This document shows, one piece after another, positions 1 to 6,699 of a stretch of 9,761 bases of DNA (position 1 is the first letter of the stretch; the number at the start of each line of letters is the position of its first letter). This stretch comes from Anaerolineae bacterium (GTDB lineage Bacteria; Chloroflexota; Anaerolineae; UBA1429). The position numbers and the translations under genes are program-made. The stretch spans positions 1 through 9,761 of the forward strand of contig SKLG01000107.1 of NCBI GenBank assembly GCA_007123335.1. The letters run 5' to 3'. The notes below the pieces were generated by a model. The model worked only from the letters and a program-made list of their open reading frames with translations. It did no database searches and was not told the origin of the DNA.

Positions 1-386
1 AGAATCTGCCACCAGGAGATATCCGATTCGGGTCTGACATCCACCTCCACATTATGGGTATCCAGTAACTGCCATAGATCATCCTCCCCAAAGGGGGGGA
101 TATTGGTGGTAAACTGGGTGTATTCCACCCCAGCATCGGTGACGAGAGATTCGCGCAACTCGCCCTGGACCTCACGGCCCTGAACGGTAATACTCGCCAC
201 ATTGTCCTGTTCCACTTCATGTCGGAACGCGGTGTAGCTCATGGGTTGCCCTTGCGTGGCTAACGATTGCCATAACCAGGGCAACACCACGACAGCAAAC
301 AACACAAGAACCACCACCCACGGATTACAGCCCATCTTGCGCATCGAGTCGCGCGCGCCGGGCCTATCGGGACCATTTTTCTCCAC
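1..386 (-). CDS. ftsH: ATP-dependent zinc metalloprotease FtsH, N-terminal part (cut by window edge)
   Basis: The 128 codons present run from a GTG start to the window edge. They hold a short charged N-terminus, one strong membrane helix (about residues 23-39), and an extracytoplasmic segment starting MSYTAFRHEVE (49-59), then SITVQGREVQGEL, QFTTNIPPFGEDDLW and, at the edge, SWWQI. This order (Y-x-x-F-x-x-x-V, VxSITVQGxxxxG, F-T-T-x-x-P, then SWW before a second helix) is the FtsH extracellular domain. The AAA+ and HExxH protease domains lie outside the window. FtsH degrades misfolded or regulated membrane and cytosolic proteins. The GTG was chosen because AGGTAGG (392-398) sits 5 bases upstream; ATG at residue 15 (344) has no ribosome site, and the overlapping ATG at 388 opens a frame that closes at 260. 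It starts 12 bases after the S1 gene, so the two are probably co-transcribed. Identification is by pattern memory, not alignment. Confidence 0.87.
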   Translation of the reverse strand, partial: MEKNGPDRPGARDSMRKMGCNPWVVVLVLFAVVVLPWLWQSLATQGQPMSYTAFRHEVEQDNVASITVQGREVQGELRESLVTDAGVEYTQFTTNIPPFGEDDLWQLLDTHNVEVDVRPESDISWWQI

Positions 387-398
387 ATTAACCTACCT

Positions 399-1595
399 TT
401 ACGGAGCTTCATCCGCTCCACTATCAAGTACATCCTCTCCCATATCGGCATGAGCCGGCTCGGCCACCTCGTCAAGCTCAACCCGGGCCTCTTGAGTTTC
501 CGGCCACGGCGGCTCAAGGCGCAACGCCAACTGGTGTTTGTCATGATCGATGGAAAGAATGCGAACCGCCACCTGGGCGCCCTCTACAAGGTCGGTTTCT
601 AGGACAAGGTCACCACTTGGCATCTCACTCGTGTGCACCAGCCCTTCTACTCCCTCGCCGATATCGACGAAAACGCCAAAGGGAACCACATTAGTCACTG
701 TACCCTCGACGGTATCGTCCACCGCCAGATTATCAACCACCTGATACCAGGGATCAGGCAGTAACCGCTTGCGGCTGAGGCCGATACGTTGCCGCTCTTG
801 ATCCACGCTCAACACCTCGACCTCTACCTCGTCACCGAGACTTAGCACATCGCTAGGATGATCTACGTGGCGCCAGTCAAGTTCCGAGATATGGATAAGG
901 CCATCCACGCCACCCAGATCTACAAAGGCGCCAAAATCGACGAGATTGCGCACGATGCCTTTGCGGATTTGTCCTTTCTCGATGTCCTCCAGCAGATCGC
1001 CTCTTCGGCGTCGATCCGCTGCACGCTTGGACAATACCAGGCGGCGACGTCGCTGGTTCACCTCAATGACTGCCAGGTGAAGCTTTTTGCCCACCAGCTC
1101 CGACTTGGCCTCTTGCATACGTCCAGCGCGCAGGCCCGAGGGTAATGAGGAAAGATGAGAATTGGGCACAAAGCCGCGTAGTCGCCCAAAGGGGACAATG
1201 ACCCCACCCCGGTTGGAATCCACCACCTCGCCTTCGAATATCTCCCCGCTCTCTAGCATCTCCTCGGCGCGCAGCCAATCCTCTTGCTGCAAGCCCTTGT
1301 TTAGGGATACAACGATGCCATCACTATTGCCCCAGGTGCGCCAGACCATCACCGGGATACGATCCCCGACCTCTAACGACTCGATAATCTCGTCATCGAC
1401 AAAGCCCAGGTCCTGGGAGGTGATGATGCCATCACGTTTGGCGCCCAGATCGACCACGATGTCGCGATCGGTGATCGACAGAATGACAGCCTCGACAATG
1501 TCTCCACGGCGGGGCTCGGTGTAATCATAGTCACCCTTGATAAACTCGGTCAGTTTCTTGTGAAACTCGCTGATTTCTGTTTTGTCTCGATCCAT
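399..1595 (-). CDS. Four-S1-domain RNA-binding protein (ribosomal protein S1-like)
   Basis: A 398-residue protein with four S1 (OB-fold) repeats at about residues 30-99, 118-190, 210-277 and 295-361, then an acidic tail (362-398). Repeats 3 and 4 are the most canonical, with VDFGAFVDLGGVDGLIHISEL and VPFGVFVDIGEGVEGLVHTSE, and each ends in the usual LS(R/K)xR-like strand. Repeat 2 is more divergent (VPFGRLRGFVPNSHL). Such proteins bind single-stranded mRNA and help place it on the 30S subunit. E. coli S1 has six repeats, while many Gram-positive and Chloroflexota S1-like proteins have four, so this may be the genuine S1 or a paralogue; I leave the symbol blank. The frame is open upstream to 1649, but ATG at 1595 was chosen because GAAGGAG (1600-1606) lies 4 bases before it and the upstream 18 residues are unlike the family. 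It leads an operon with ftsH. Confidence 0.9.
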   Translation of the reverse strand: MDRDKTEISEFHKKLTEFIKGDYDYTEPRRGDIVEAVILSITDRDIVVDLGAKRDGIITSQDLGFVDDEIIESLEVGDRIPVMVWRTWGNSDGIVVSLNKGLQQEDWLRAEEMLESGEIFEGEVVDSNRGGVIVPFGRLRGFVPNSHLSSLPSGLRAGRMQEAKSELVGKKLHLAVIEVNQRRRRLVLSKRAADRRRRGDLLEDIEKGQIRKGIVRNLVDFGAFVDLGGVDGLIHISELDWRHVDHPSDVLSLGDEVEVEVLSVDQERQRIGLSRKRLLPDPWYQVVDNLAVDDTVEGTVTNVVPFGVFVDIGEGVEGLVHTSEMPSGDLVLETDLVEGAQVAVRILSIDHDKHQLALRLEPPWPETQEARVELDEVAEPAHADMGEDVLDSGADEAP

Positions 1596-1720
1596 TATGC
1601 TCCTTCGTGAGTGATTGGTCGGGTACGATGCTGTGATACACCTGCTCATCGCTCAGTGTCACCTAGACCCGATCCGGCGATTTTGCCAATAAAGGTCATG
1701 GAGCCATCGCCAGAGCCATC

Positions 1721-1751
1721 CGGATGCCAGGCATCCGTTGCTCTCAGCAAC
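1721..1751 (-). promoter_or_regulatory. Two back-to-back stem-loops in the S1-ftsH leader
   Basis: Bases 1721-1737 are a perfect 17-base palindrome with 8-base arms (cggatgcc / ggcatccg) around one base. Bases 1737-1751 form a second perfect inverted repeat (gttgct / agcaac) with a 3-base loop. As RNA these give adjacent 7-bp and 6-bp hairpins about 130 bases before the S1 start codon. No T-run follows on either strand, so this is not a simple intrinsic terminator. A protein operator (17-base dyad) or a leader RNA structure are both possible. Confidence 0.45.
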
Positions 1752-1787
1752 TCCTAACCTTCAAGTAGACTGCGGGTTTGTAGTAGA

Positions 1788-1815
1788 TGTATAGCAGAGA
1801 TGTCCGCGCGGAAAA
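1788..1815 (-). promoter_or_regulatory. Candidate sigma-70-type promoter for S1-ftsH
   Basis: Read on the minus strand there is an extended -10 element, TGC followed directly by TATACA (1796 down to 1788), with a weak -35, TTTTCC (1815-1810), 16 bases upstream. Transcription would start near 1781 and give a leader of about 185 bases that contains the two stem-loops. It is a motif match only. Confidence 0.3.
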
Positions 1816-1884
1816 GAAAAAAAAGCCCGCAGACGTACCCTGCCAAAAACCAGAGACCCATCTTGTAGCAGCAATGGGAATCCG

Positions 1885-1916
1885 TTGACAAGGGTCTGCG
1901 GTGCACGTGCGATAAT
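1885..1916 (+). promoter_or_regulatory. Candidate distal promoter for the plus-strand glycan cluster
   Basis: A perfect -35 hexamer TTGACA (1885-1890) is followed, after a long 20-base spacer, by GATAAT (1911-1916) with TGC directly before it, making an extended -10. The spacer is too long for ideal pairing of the two boxes, so the extended -10 may be what counts. It would leave a leader of about 250 bases before the first gene. Confidence 0.25.
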
Positions 1917-2101
1917 CCATAATCCAACACCAATAATACCCCAAAAGTCTGACATTGCCAAGTTCGTGATCCTTCTCAGAAGCACCTTTTGTTTCAGAAT
2001 CTTGTTTGATCCGCAACCAAGTTGAGCGATGGTCGTCTTAACTCAAAAGACCTAACCCTAGGCACCGATGGGCGAAAAGCGGCGTTTTGGGGTGAACGCA
2101 C

Positions 2102-2128
2102 AGTCTGCTAGACTATGCAGACGTCTGC
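2102..2128 (+). promoter_or_regulatory. Inverted repeats with a possible extended -10 just upstream of the glycan cluster
   Basis: Bases 2102-2114 form agtct-gct-agact (5-base arms, 3-base loop), and 2117-2128 are the perfect 12-base palindrome gcagacgtctgc. The first repeat contains TGC followed by TAGACT (2106-2114), a fair extended -10, which would put a start site inside the palindrome about 50 bases before the first ATG. This resembles an operator placed over a start site, but no known regulator's site was recognised. Confidence 0.3.
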
Positions 2129-2172
2129 GCCAGTAGATCGATAGAGAGCAACTTTTGTCGTGGAGATAGTAG

Positions 2173-3591
2173 ATGCGCAATACGGGGCGGTGGCCTGTGT
2201 GGGTGATTGGCGGACTGTGGTTCGCCGTTGGGGCACTCACCGTGGCACATAACGGTCCTTTTTTCGACGAAGCAACCCAGATCACGGCGGGCTTGCGCCT
2301 CTTTGAAGGGCATGGATTGAGCGATGGTTATCTGATCTGGTTCGGCGGGTCTCTCTTCTGGCCGCTTCTAGCCGGCATCGGCTATCGCATCGGCGGCCTC
2401 ACCGGCACGCGACTCATGGCCTTGTTGTTGGCCAGCATGGCGTTTGGCGGCACAGTACGCGCCAGTGCCAACCTCTTTGGGCGCAAGACAGCGTTGTGGA
2501 CAGCCCTGGTTCTGGCGGCCAACGGACCACTCATGGCTCTCGCTCGCCTGGGTGTGTATGATGTGTTGGCGCTGGGCTGCATTGGCATCGCCACCTGGGC
2601 CATCACGGAGCTAGAGAAAGGTAACCGGCGGTATCTGCTCATCGCCGCCCTTGGCCTGGTAGGTGCGACGGTGGCCAAATACCCCATCGTCTTGATGGCG
2701 CTACCACTATGTGCATTGCTGGTCCTTCTTCGACGTCAGCGGGCTGTGTTGGATCTGGGTATCCTGGGCTTTCTCAGTGGTGCGCTGCTCATCGCTTTTT
2801 TTGTACCCTTTCGGCAGCAGCTCGCGGAAGCACCAGGGTGGCAGGCCATCAACAGACCCGACTTTGGCGTCACATCCCGGATGATCGCCTATGCATCCCT
2901 CTACTGGATCCTAATGCCCGCATTGCTGGCCATCGCCGGATGGCGACTGGCCCGAGAGCGCCGCAGCACCGCGGCACTGCTGACCGCCAGTCTGGCGATC
3001 TGGCCCTTGTTCCACCTGATCACCCGCGATCCGGTCAGCCTGAACAAGACCATCGTCTTTGGTACGATGCTCGCTGCGCCACTGGGGGGTCTGACGCTGG
3101 CGCGGCTATGGTCGCGATCCCGCTATCGAGCAGCAGCGCCTCTCATTGTGCTGGCGCTCATGGCGCTGGGCGTCGTCCAATGGCAACAACTGGATCGTGC
3201 CTGGCCCGATGCACGCCCGACGGCACGCTATTTGGTGGAGCACGTGCAACCCGGAGACCTGCTCTTGATTGATGAGTCGTGGCCTTATATCCTCTATCTG
3301 TACGACGCGGGACGGATCGACTCGCCTTGGGATGTCTATGACGTCTATCGCGTCAGTCACGATCAGTCGCCCGTAGGCTTGTGCGAGCACGACTGGTTCG
3401 TGAATGTCCGCGGCTCCTATGCCTGGCCCGAGTTTGTCAGTGAGGCGATTCGCGAGTGTGCCCTGCACAAACAAGTGTACACGGAGACCAGTTGGGTCAC
3501 CGGATTGGGGACCGACCTGCGCTTCCATACTTATCCGGTGGAGGCTATCGTCCTGCGCCTCGACGATCAACTCGAAAGAGATGCGCGATGA
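2173..3591 (+). CDS. GT39/PMT-like polytopic membrane glycosyltransferase (first copy)
   Basis: A 472-residue GT-C-type protein with about eleven hydrophobic helices (first at about 8-25, last near 318-336) and a C-terminal soluble part (about 341-472) expected outside the membrane. After the first helix comes FFDEATQ with the D32-E33 pair, the catalytic Asp-Glu signature of the first outer loop in PMT/ArnT/GT39 enzymes. A VAKYP motif (167-171) corresponds to TKYP in many relatives. Such enzymes move sugars from polyprenyl-phosphate donors to lipids, proteins or glycans on the outer face of the membrane; donor and acceptor cannot be told here. GGAG (2162-2165) lies 7 bases before the ATG. It is the first gene of the cluster and overlaps the next by 4 bases, which implies translational coupling. 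The gene at 6696 is a distant paralogue with the same layout. Confidence 0.78.
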   Translation: MRNTGRWPVWVIGGLWFAVGALTVAHNGPFFDEATQITAGLRLFEGHGLSDGYLIWFGGSLFWPLLAGIGYRIGGLTGTRLMALLLASMAFGGTVRASANLFGRKTALWTALVLAANGPLMALARLGVYDVLALGCIGIATWAITELEKGNRRYLLIAALGLVGATVAKYPIVLMALPLCALLVLLRRQRAVLDLGILGFLSGALLIAFFVPFRQQLAEAPGWQAINRPDFGVTSRMIAYASLYWILMPALLAIAGWRLARERRSTAALLTASLAIWPLFHLITRDPVSLNKTIVFGTMLAAPLGGLTLARLWSRSRYRAAAPLIVLALMALGVVQWQQLDRAWPDARPTARYLVEHVQPGDLLLIDESWPYILYLYDAGRIDSPWDVYDVYRVSHDQSPVGLCEHDWFVNVRGSYAWPEFVSEAIRECALHKQVYTETSWVTGLGTDLRFHTYPVEAIVLRLDDQLERDAR

Positions 3592-5156
3592 AAACACCCA
3601 GCGCGTGGAAAAGCCGCGCTGCCGGGGGGCTGCTGATCCTAGCCACCATCTGGTATCTGCCCTGGCTCCTATATCATCTCAACCGCCAACACCTATGGTT
3701 GAGCCTGCCCTTTGCCGCTGCATCCGTCTTTTTGGTCCTCCTAACCATGATCACCGTGATCAACCATTGGACCTACTCGGCGCCGCCGCCACGCCCAGTA
3801 AAAGAGGGGCAAGAGCCAGAAGTGGCGGTCATCATCCCCACCTTCGGCGAATCGGTCGAGATGGTAGAGCGTACCGCGCGCTCTGTTTTGGAGCAGGATT
3901 ATCCACTGGAAAAGATCAGCCTGATCGTGAGCGATGATGGGCATCGGCCAAGCATGCGCAGCATGGTGGAGGATTTACAGAAAGAAGTGACTGGCGCGTT
4001 TATCGCCTACCGCGAGCCTCCCTTCCGTGGCGATCCAACGCGTCGCGGCGAGGCCAAAGCGGGGAATCTAAACTCGGCGCTTGAGATGATCGATTTATTC
4101 TCCCCTATCCCGCCTTATATCGAGACGCGAGATGCCGATGATCTTGTCGCCGACCCTGCTTTTCTGCGACAGGTAGTGGGCCAACTTGAGGCGAACGAAC
4201 AACTCGCCTTTGTACAGACCATCAAAGAGGCCTCCGTCAGCCCCGGCGACCCCTTTGGCAACCAGGAACCACTCTTTTATCGTAACGCCATGCTGGCGCG
4301 TAATGCCGCCAATGCCGTCTTTCCTTGCGGCTCCGGCCTGGTGTGGCGACGAGCCGCCCTTGAAGACATTGGCGGATTCCCTACCTGGAATCTCGTCGAA
4401 GACCTTCAATCGGGGGTGGAGGCCTTGCGCCGTGGCTGGCACGGCCTCTATCTACCTATCGTTGGAGCCATGGGGCAGATCGCGCCGGAGGATCTCCCCA
4501 ACACTATCAAGCAGCGCGGTACTTGGGCCATCGATACCATGCGCATGAGCTTTTGGGGACAACGACGAGGGTTGTCGTTGCGCCAGCATGTACAGTTCGC
4601 CGAGCTGGGATTCTTTTATTTGAGCAGTTTCGCTATCCTCACTTTTTTGGTTGTACCGATCATTAGCCTGATCACCGGATTGCACCCGCTGGTGACGGAT
4701 AGCGCGACCTATCTGGCTCGACTGTTGCCCTACGCCGCAGCGATCGAGCTTCTGTTGATTGCGCTCAGTGACGGTCTGTCCTACGAGGAACTCTGGCGAG
4801 CGCGACAGATATGGTTGGGGATGACTCCTGTGTACATTCGGGCGACACTATCCGCATTGCTCAACGGCCCCCATAAAAAGCCCAGCTATCGCGTCACGCG
4901 CAAGCGTCATATCCATCGCTGGTACTGGCGAGAGGCTCTATTTCAGACGCTTCTTTTCGCCGGTCTACTGGTAGCCATAGCCTACCATCTGGCCACCCGC
5001 TCCTGGCTCTATGATGCCGATTTAGGCACAATGTTCTGGGCCGGGTTTTTGGCTATCGGTCTAGCGCGTATGGTCACCAACGCGTGGTATGGGCTGGAGC
5101 CAAGAAAACGCGCCACCAGCGCCGAGCAATCCGTGGCACAGGAAGCAACAGAGTAG
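3588..5156 (+). CDS. Cellulose-synthase-like family 2 glycosyltransferase (processive, membrane)
   Basis: A 522-residue membrane synthase. Two N-terminal helices (about 11-31, 37-58) precede a cytosolic GT2 domain with IIPTFGE (82-88), SDDGH (115-119), KAGNLN (157-162), the DxD-type RDADD (181-185), GSGLVWRR (248-255), VED (270-272, the TED position with the catalytic base) and QRGTW (309-313, the QxxRW position). Four C-terminal helices follow (about 341-363, 376-395, 449-468, 479-500). The family polymerises a sugar from a nucleotide donor and extrudes the chain. It is shorter than BcsA and ends after the last helix, so there is no PilZ domain and no sign of direct cyclic-di-GMP control. 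The usual Arg in QxxRW is Thr here. The ATGA overlap with the preceding stop and GAAAGAG just upstream fix the start at 3588. The polymer could be glucan, mannan or another beta-glycan. Confidence 0.88.
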   Translation: MKTPSAWKSRAAGGLLILATIWYLPWLLYHLNRQHLWLSLPFAAASVFLVLLTMITVINHWTYSAPPPRPVKEGQEPEVAVIIPTFGESVEMVERTARSVLEQDYPLEKISLIVSDDGHRPSMRSMVEDLQKEVTGAFIAYREPPFRGDPTRRGEAKAGNLNSALEMIDLFSPIPPYIETRDADDLVADPAFLRQVVGQLEANEQLAFVQTIKEASVSPGDPFGNQEPLFYRNAMLARNAANAVFPCGSGLVWRRAALEDIGGFPTWNLVEDLQSGVEALRRGWHGLYLPIVGAMGQIAPEDLPNTIKQRGTWAIDTMRMSFWGQRRGLSLRQHVQFAELGFFYLSSFAILTFLVVPIISLITGLHPLVTDSATYLARLLPYAAAIELLLIALSDGLSYEELWRARQIWLGMTPVYIRATLSALLNGPHKKPSYRVTRKRHIHRWYWREALFQTLLFAGLLVAIAYHLATRSWLYDADLGTMFWAGFLAIGLARMVTNAWYGLEPRKRATSAEQSVAQEATE

Positions 5157-5161
5157 CAACC

Positions 5162-6379
5162 ATGGGAAGGAATTCTCGACATCGCTTCTGGCTACTCTAC
5201 ATGATAGCGATGGCCGCGGTCCACGTCATGATGGCATGCACGATACCACCCAAAGATACTCCTCTCACTCAAGAGGAGCGGTTGGCCGCTGTGTTGACGC
5301 GCTCCGCCGCCGAGACCGCAGCAGCGCTGGCCACCCAGACGCGTATGGCCGAGCTGCTGGCCACAGACACGCCGACGCCGACCCATACCCCCTCGCCGAC
5401 GCCACCACCGACGGCCACCCTCACACCCACGGCGACCCCCACGCCCACGGCCACCCATACGCCTACGCCGGTGGCGACGATCAATCCGCACGGGCACGTC
5501 GGCCTGGGGGCCTATATTCCCGGCACGCCCTACGATGGTTTTGCTGCCGTAGCTCGTTTTGAGACCCTCGTACGTCACAAAATGACCTACGTTCTCTGGT
5601 TCCAGTCTTGGGGCGGCGACGACCGCGACTTTCGTAACGACTGGGTCGCGCTGGCGCATGACCAGGGCTATATCCCCGTCATCACCTGGGAGCCGTGGGT
5701 GCGCAACTTTGACGATCCCTCCGCCGTGCAACCCGAGTACGCCCTGGGCGCCATCGCCTCGGGCAGGCACGATGATTATATGCGCGCCTGGGCCGAGGCC
5801 GCACGAGAGGCACAGGGCCCGATCATCCTACGCTTTGCCCATGAGCAGAGCACAGAGCCAGGGCAACGTCTCTGGTATCCCTGGCAGGGTGATCCCGAAG
5901 CCTATCAGGCCGCGTTCCGGCGCGTGGTGGCGATCTTTCGCGAGGCAGGCGCCGACGATGTGCGCTTTATGTGGAGCGCCATGTGGCTCAACGAGTGGGC
6001 GGAGCTCTATTATCCGGGAGATGATATGGTAGATCTCGTGGGCACCACGGTGCTGAACCATGGCACCGACATTGACGCCCCATGGGCGCGATGGCGCACC
6101 TTTCACGAGCTTTTCGACGGGCAATACACCGCTGCGGAAGCCTGGGACAAGCCGATGATGATCACCGAGCTGGCCACCGCCGAGCAGGGCGGAGACAAGG
6201 CCGAGTGGTTTCGAGATGCCTTTGGCTCGCTGCCCGAGCGGTATCCGCTGGTCATCGGCGTGCTGTTGTTTGAGGTGGAATCGGATCGAGAGTGGCCGCA
6301 GATCAACTGGTCGGTGGCCTCAAGCCCGGAAAGCCTGGAAGCGTTTGTGGCTGCCGTGGGTACGGATTATTATCGTTAG
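5162..6379 (+). CDS. GH26-like secreted glycosidase (beta-mannanase type), probable lipoprotein
   Basis: A 405-residue exported enzyme. The N-terminus has basic residues, a hydrophobic stretch (10-25) and a lipobox-like VMMAC ending at Cys26, less typical than LAGC. A helical Ala-rich stretch and a Thr-Pro linker (69-103) lead to a catalytic domain (about 110-405). RFAHE (224-228) matches the GH26 acid/base site R-x-x-H-E (E228), and MMITELA (332-338) matches the nucleophile strand (E336). WSAMWLNEW and YYPGDDMVDLVG (284-295) are further GH26 hallmarks. GH26 enzymes cut beta-1,4-mannan and related beta-glucans or xylans. The gene lies 5 bases after the GT2 synthase, which suggests it trims or releases that polymer, as BcsZ does in cellulose operons. 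The start at 5162 gives a clean signal sequence; the frame is open to 5084 inside the synthase gene. The ribosome site is weak, so it may depend on coupling. Confidence 0.8.
   Translation: MGRNSRHRFWLLYMIAMAAVHVMMACTIPPKDTPLTQEERLAAVLTRSAAETAAALATQTRMAELLATDTPTPTHTPSPTPPPTATLTPTATPTPTATHTPTPVATINPHGHVGLGAYIPGTPYDGFAAVARFETLVRHKMTYVLWFQSWGGDDRDFRNDWVALAHDQGYIPVITWEPWVRNFDDPSAVQPEYALGAIASGRHDDYMRAWAEAAREAQGPIILRFAHEQSTEPGQRLWYPWQGDPEAYQAAFRRVVAIFREAGADDVRFMWSAMWLNEWAELYYPGDDMVDLVGTTVLNHGTDIDAPWARWRTFHELFDGQYTAAEAWDKPMMITELATAEQGGDKAEWFRDAFGSLPERYPLVIGVLLFEVESDREWPQINWSVASSPESLEAFVAAVGTDYYR
5366..5470 (+). repeat. Low-complexity Thr-Pro/Thr-Ala linker repeat
   Basis: A run of ACG/ACC and CCG/CCC/GCC codons encodes residues 69-103 of the GH26-like lipoprotein, almost entirely Thr, Pro and Ala with a few His, Ser and Leu. 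It acts as an extended, probably glycosylated stalk between the membrane anchor and the catalytic domain. Such tracts are frequent in exported Chloroflexota proteins and change length easily by slippage. Confidence 0.85.
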
Positions 6380-6411
6380 AGTAGAACTGCCACGTTCAAG
6401 GAGAATGGACC

Positions 6412-6699
6412 ATGAGACGCTGTAAGGGTTGTGTGAACAGACAATTGGGTCCATGCCGGGATTATTGCTACGACGAACGCCAGGGGCTGATCGAATGGGC
6501 TCAGGCTCGTAGTGCCGCATTGGGTCATGAACTGGGGTCCTTTATGCAGATTACAGGCTATGCCGTGTGGGTTGCCCACTGCATCCATTGTGGCCGATCG
6601 GCGATGGTACGTCTGGATCCCGTTGAGGGTAAGGATGCCGTGGACAGCGAAGCGACACAGATACCGTGCCCTGCACCAGAGGGCGAGACGCCACGGTGA
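6412..6699 (+). CDS. Small Cys-rich protein, putative zinc-binding, unknown function
   Basis: A 95-residue protein that I do not recognise. Seven cysteines lie at 4, 7, 15, 19, 57, 60 and 86. CKGC at the N-terminus and CIHCG (57-61) look like two halves of a zinc ribbon, and C15/C19 with H39 or H56 could form a second site. GHELGSF (38-44), followed by a short strand and C-x-x-C-G, recalls a pattern seen in small uncharacterised bacterial and phage proteins. There is no signal sequence or membrane helix, so it is probably cytosolic. AAGGAG (6398-6403) sits 8 bases before the ATG, one of the best ribosome sites in the window. Its stop overlaps the next gene's GTG by 4 bases. It sits inside a membrane glycosyltransferase cluster, so it may regulate the cluster or bind one of its proteins; this is inference only. 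Confidence 0.75.
   Translation: MRRCKGCVNRQLGPCRDYCYDERQGLIEWAQARSAALGHELGSFMQITGYAVWVAHCIHCGRSAMVRLDPVEGKDAVDSEATQIPCPAPEGETPR

Larger units (their letters stand above)
1596..2172. other. Divergent intergenic region, 577 bases, no convincing gene
   Basis: This region separates the minus-strand S1-ftsH operon from the plus-strand glycan cluster and is visibly richer in A and T than the genes. It carries candidate promoters for both directions, two adjacent stem-loops (1721-1751), a direct repeat gagccatc at 1701-1708 and 1713-1720, a poly-A tract (1812-1824, one G inside), and a 12-base palindrome near the plus-strand genes. Short open frames exist on the minus strand (for example 1761-1985). 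They lack a well-placed ribosome site and I recognise no family in them. Confidence 0.7.

Noticed and set aside
260..544. Minus-strand 94-codon frame across the S1-ftsH junction
   Set aside because: It overlaps the end of the S1 gene and the start of ftsH in another frame, is rich in Arg and Trp without any domain pattern, and is explained as a shadow.
1802..1834. T-rich tract on the minus strand that could be an intrinsic terminator
   Set aside because: The only stem (gtctgcg with cgcggac, one G-T pair) encloses the T-run in a 19-base loop rather than preceding it, so it lacks terminator geometry.
2709..3272. Plus-strand 187-codon frame inside the first GT39-like gene
   Set aside because: It is a different frame of a well-supported membrane protein gene, with composition typical of an off-frame reading and no helices or motifs.
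3456..3587. Upstream extension of the GT2 gene
   Set aside because: The open frame continues into the previous gene, but the ATGA overlap at 3588, the nearby ribosome site and the first membrane helix all favour the shorter form.
5366..5470. Repetitive DNA that could suggest a CRISPR or tandem array
   Set aside because: The units are 6-base Thr-Pro codon pairs in frame with the lipoprotein gene, with no spacers.
5192..5770. Minus-strand 192-codon frame over the Thr-Pro linker
   Set aside because: It is Gly-Arg-Val low-complexity sequence produced by reading the linker repeat backwards; the plus-strand GH26-like gene explains the region.
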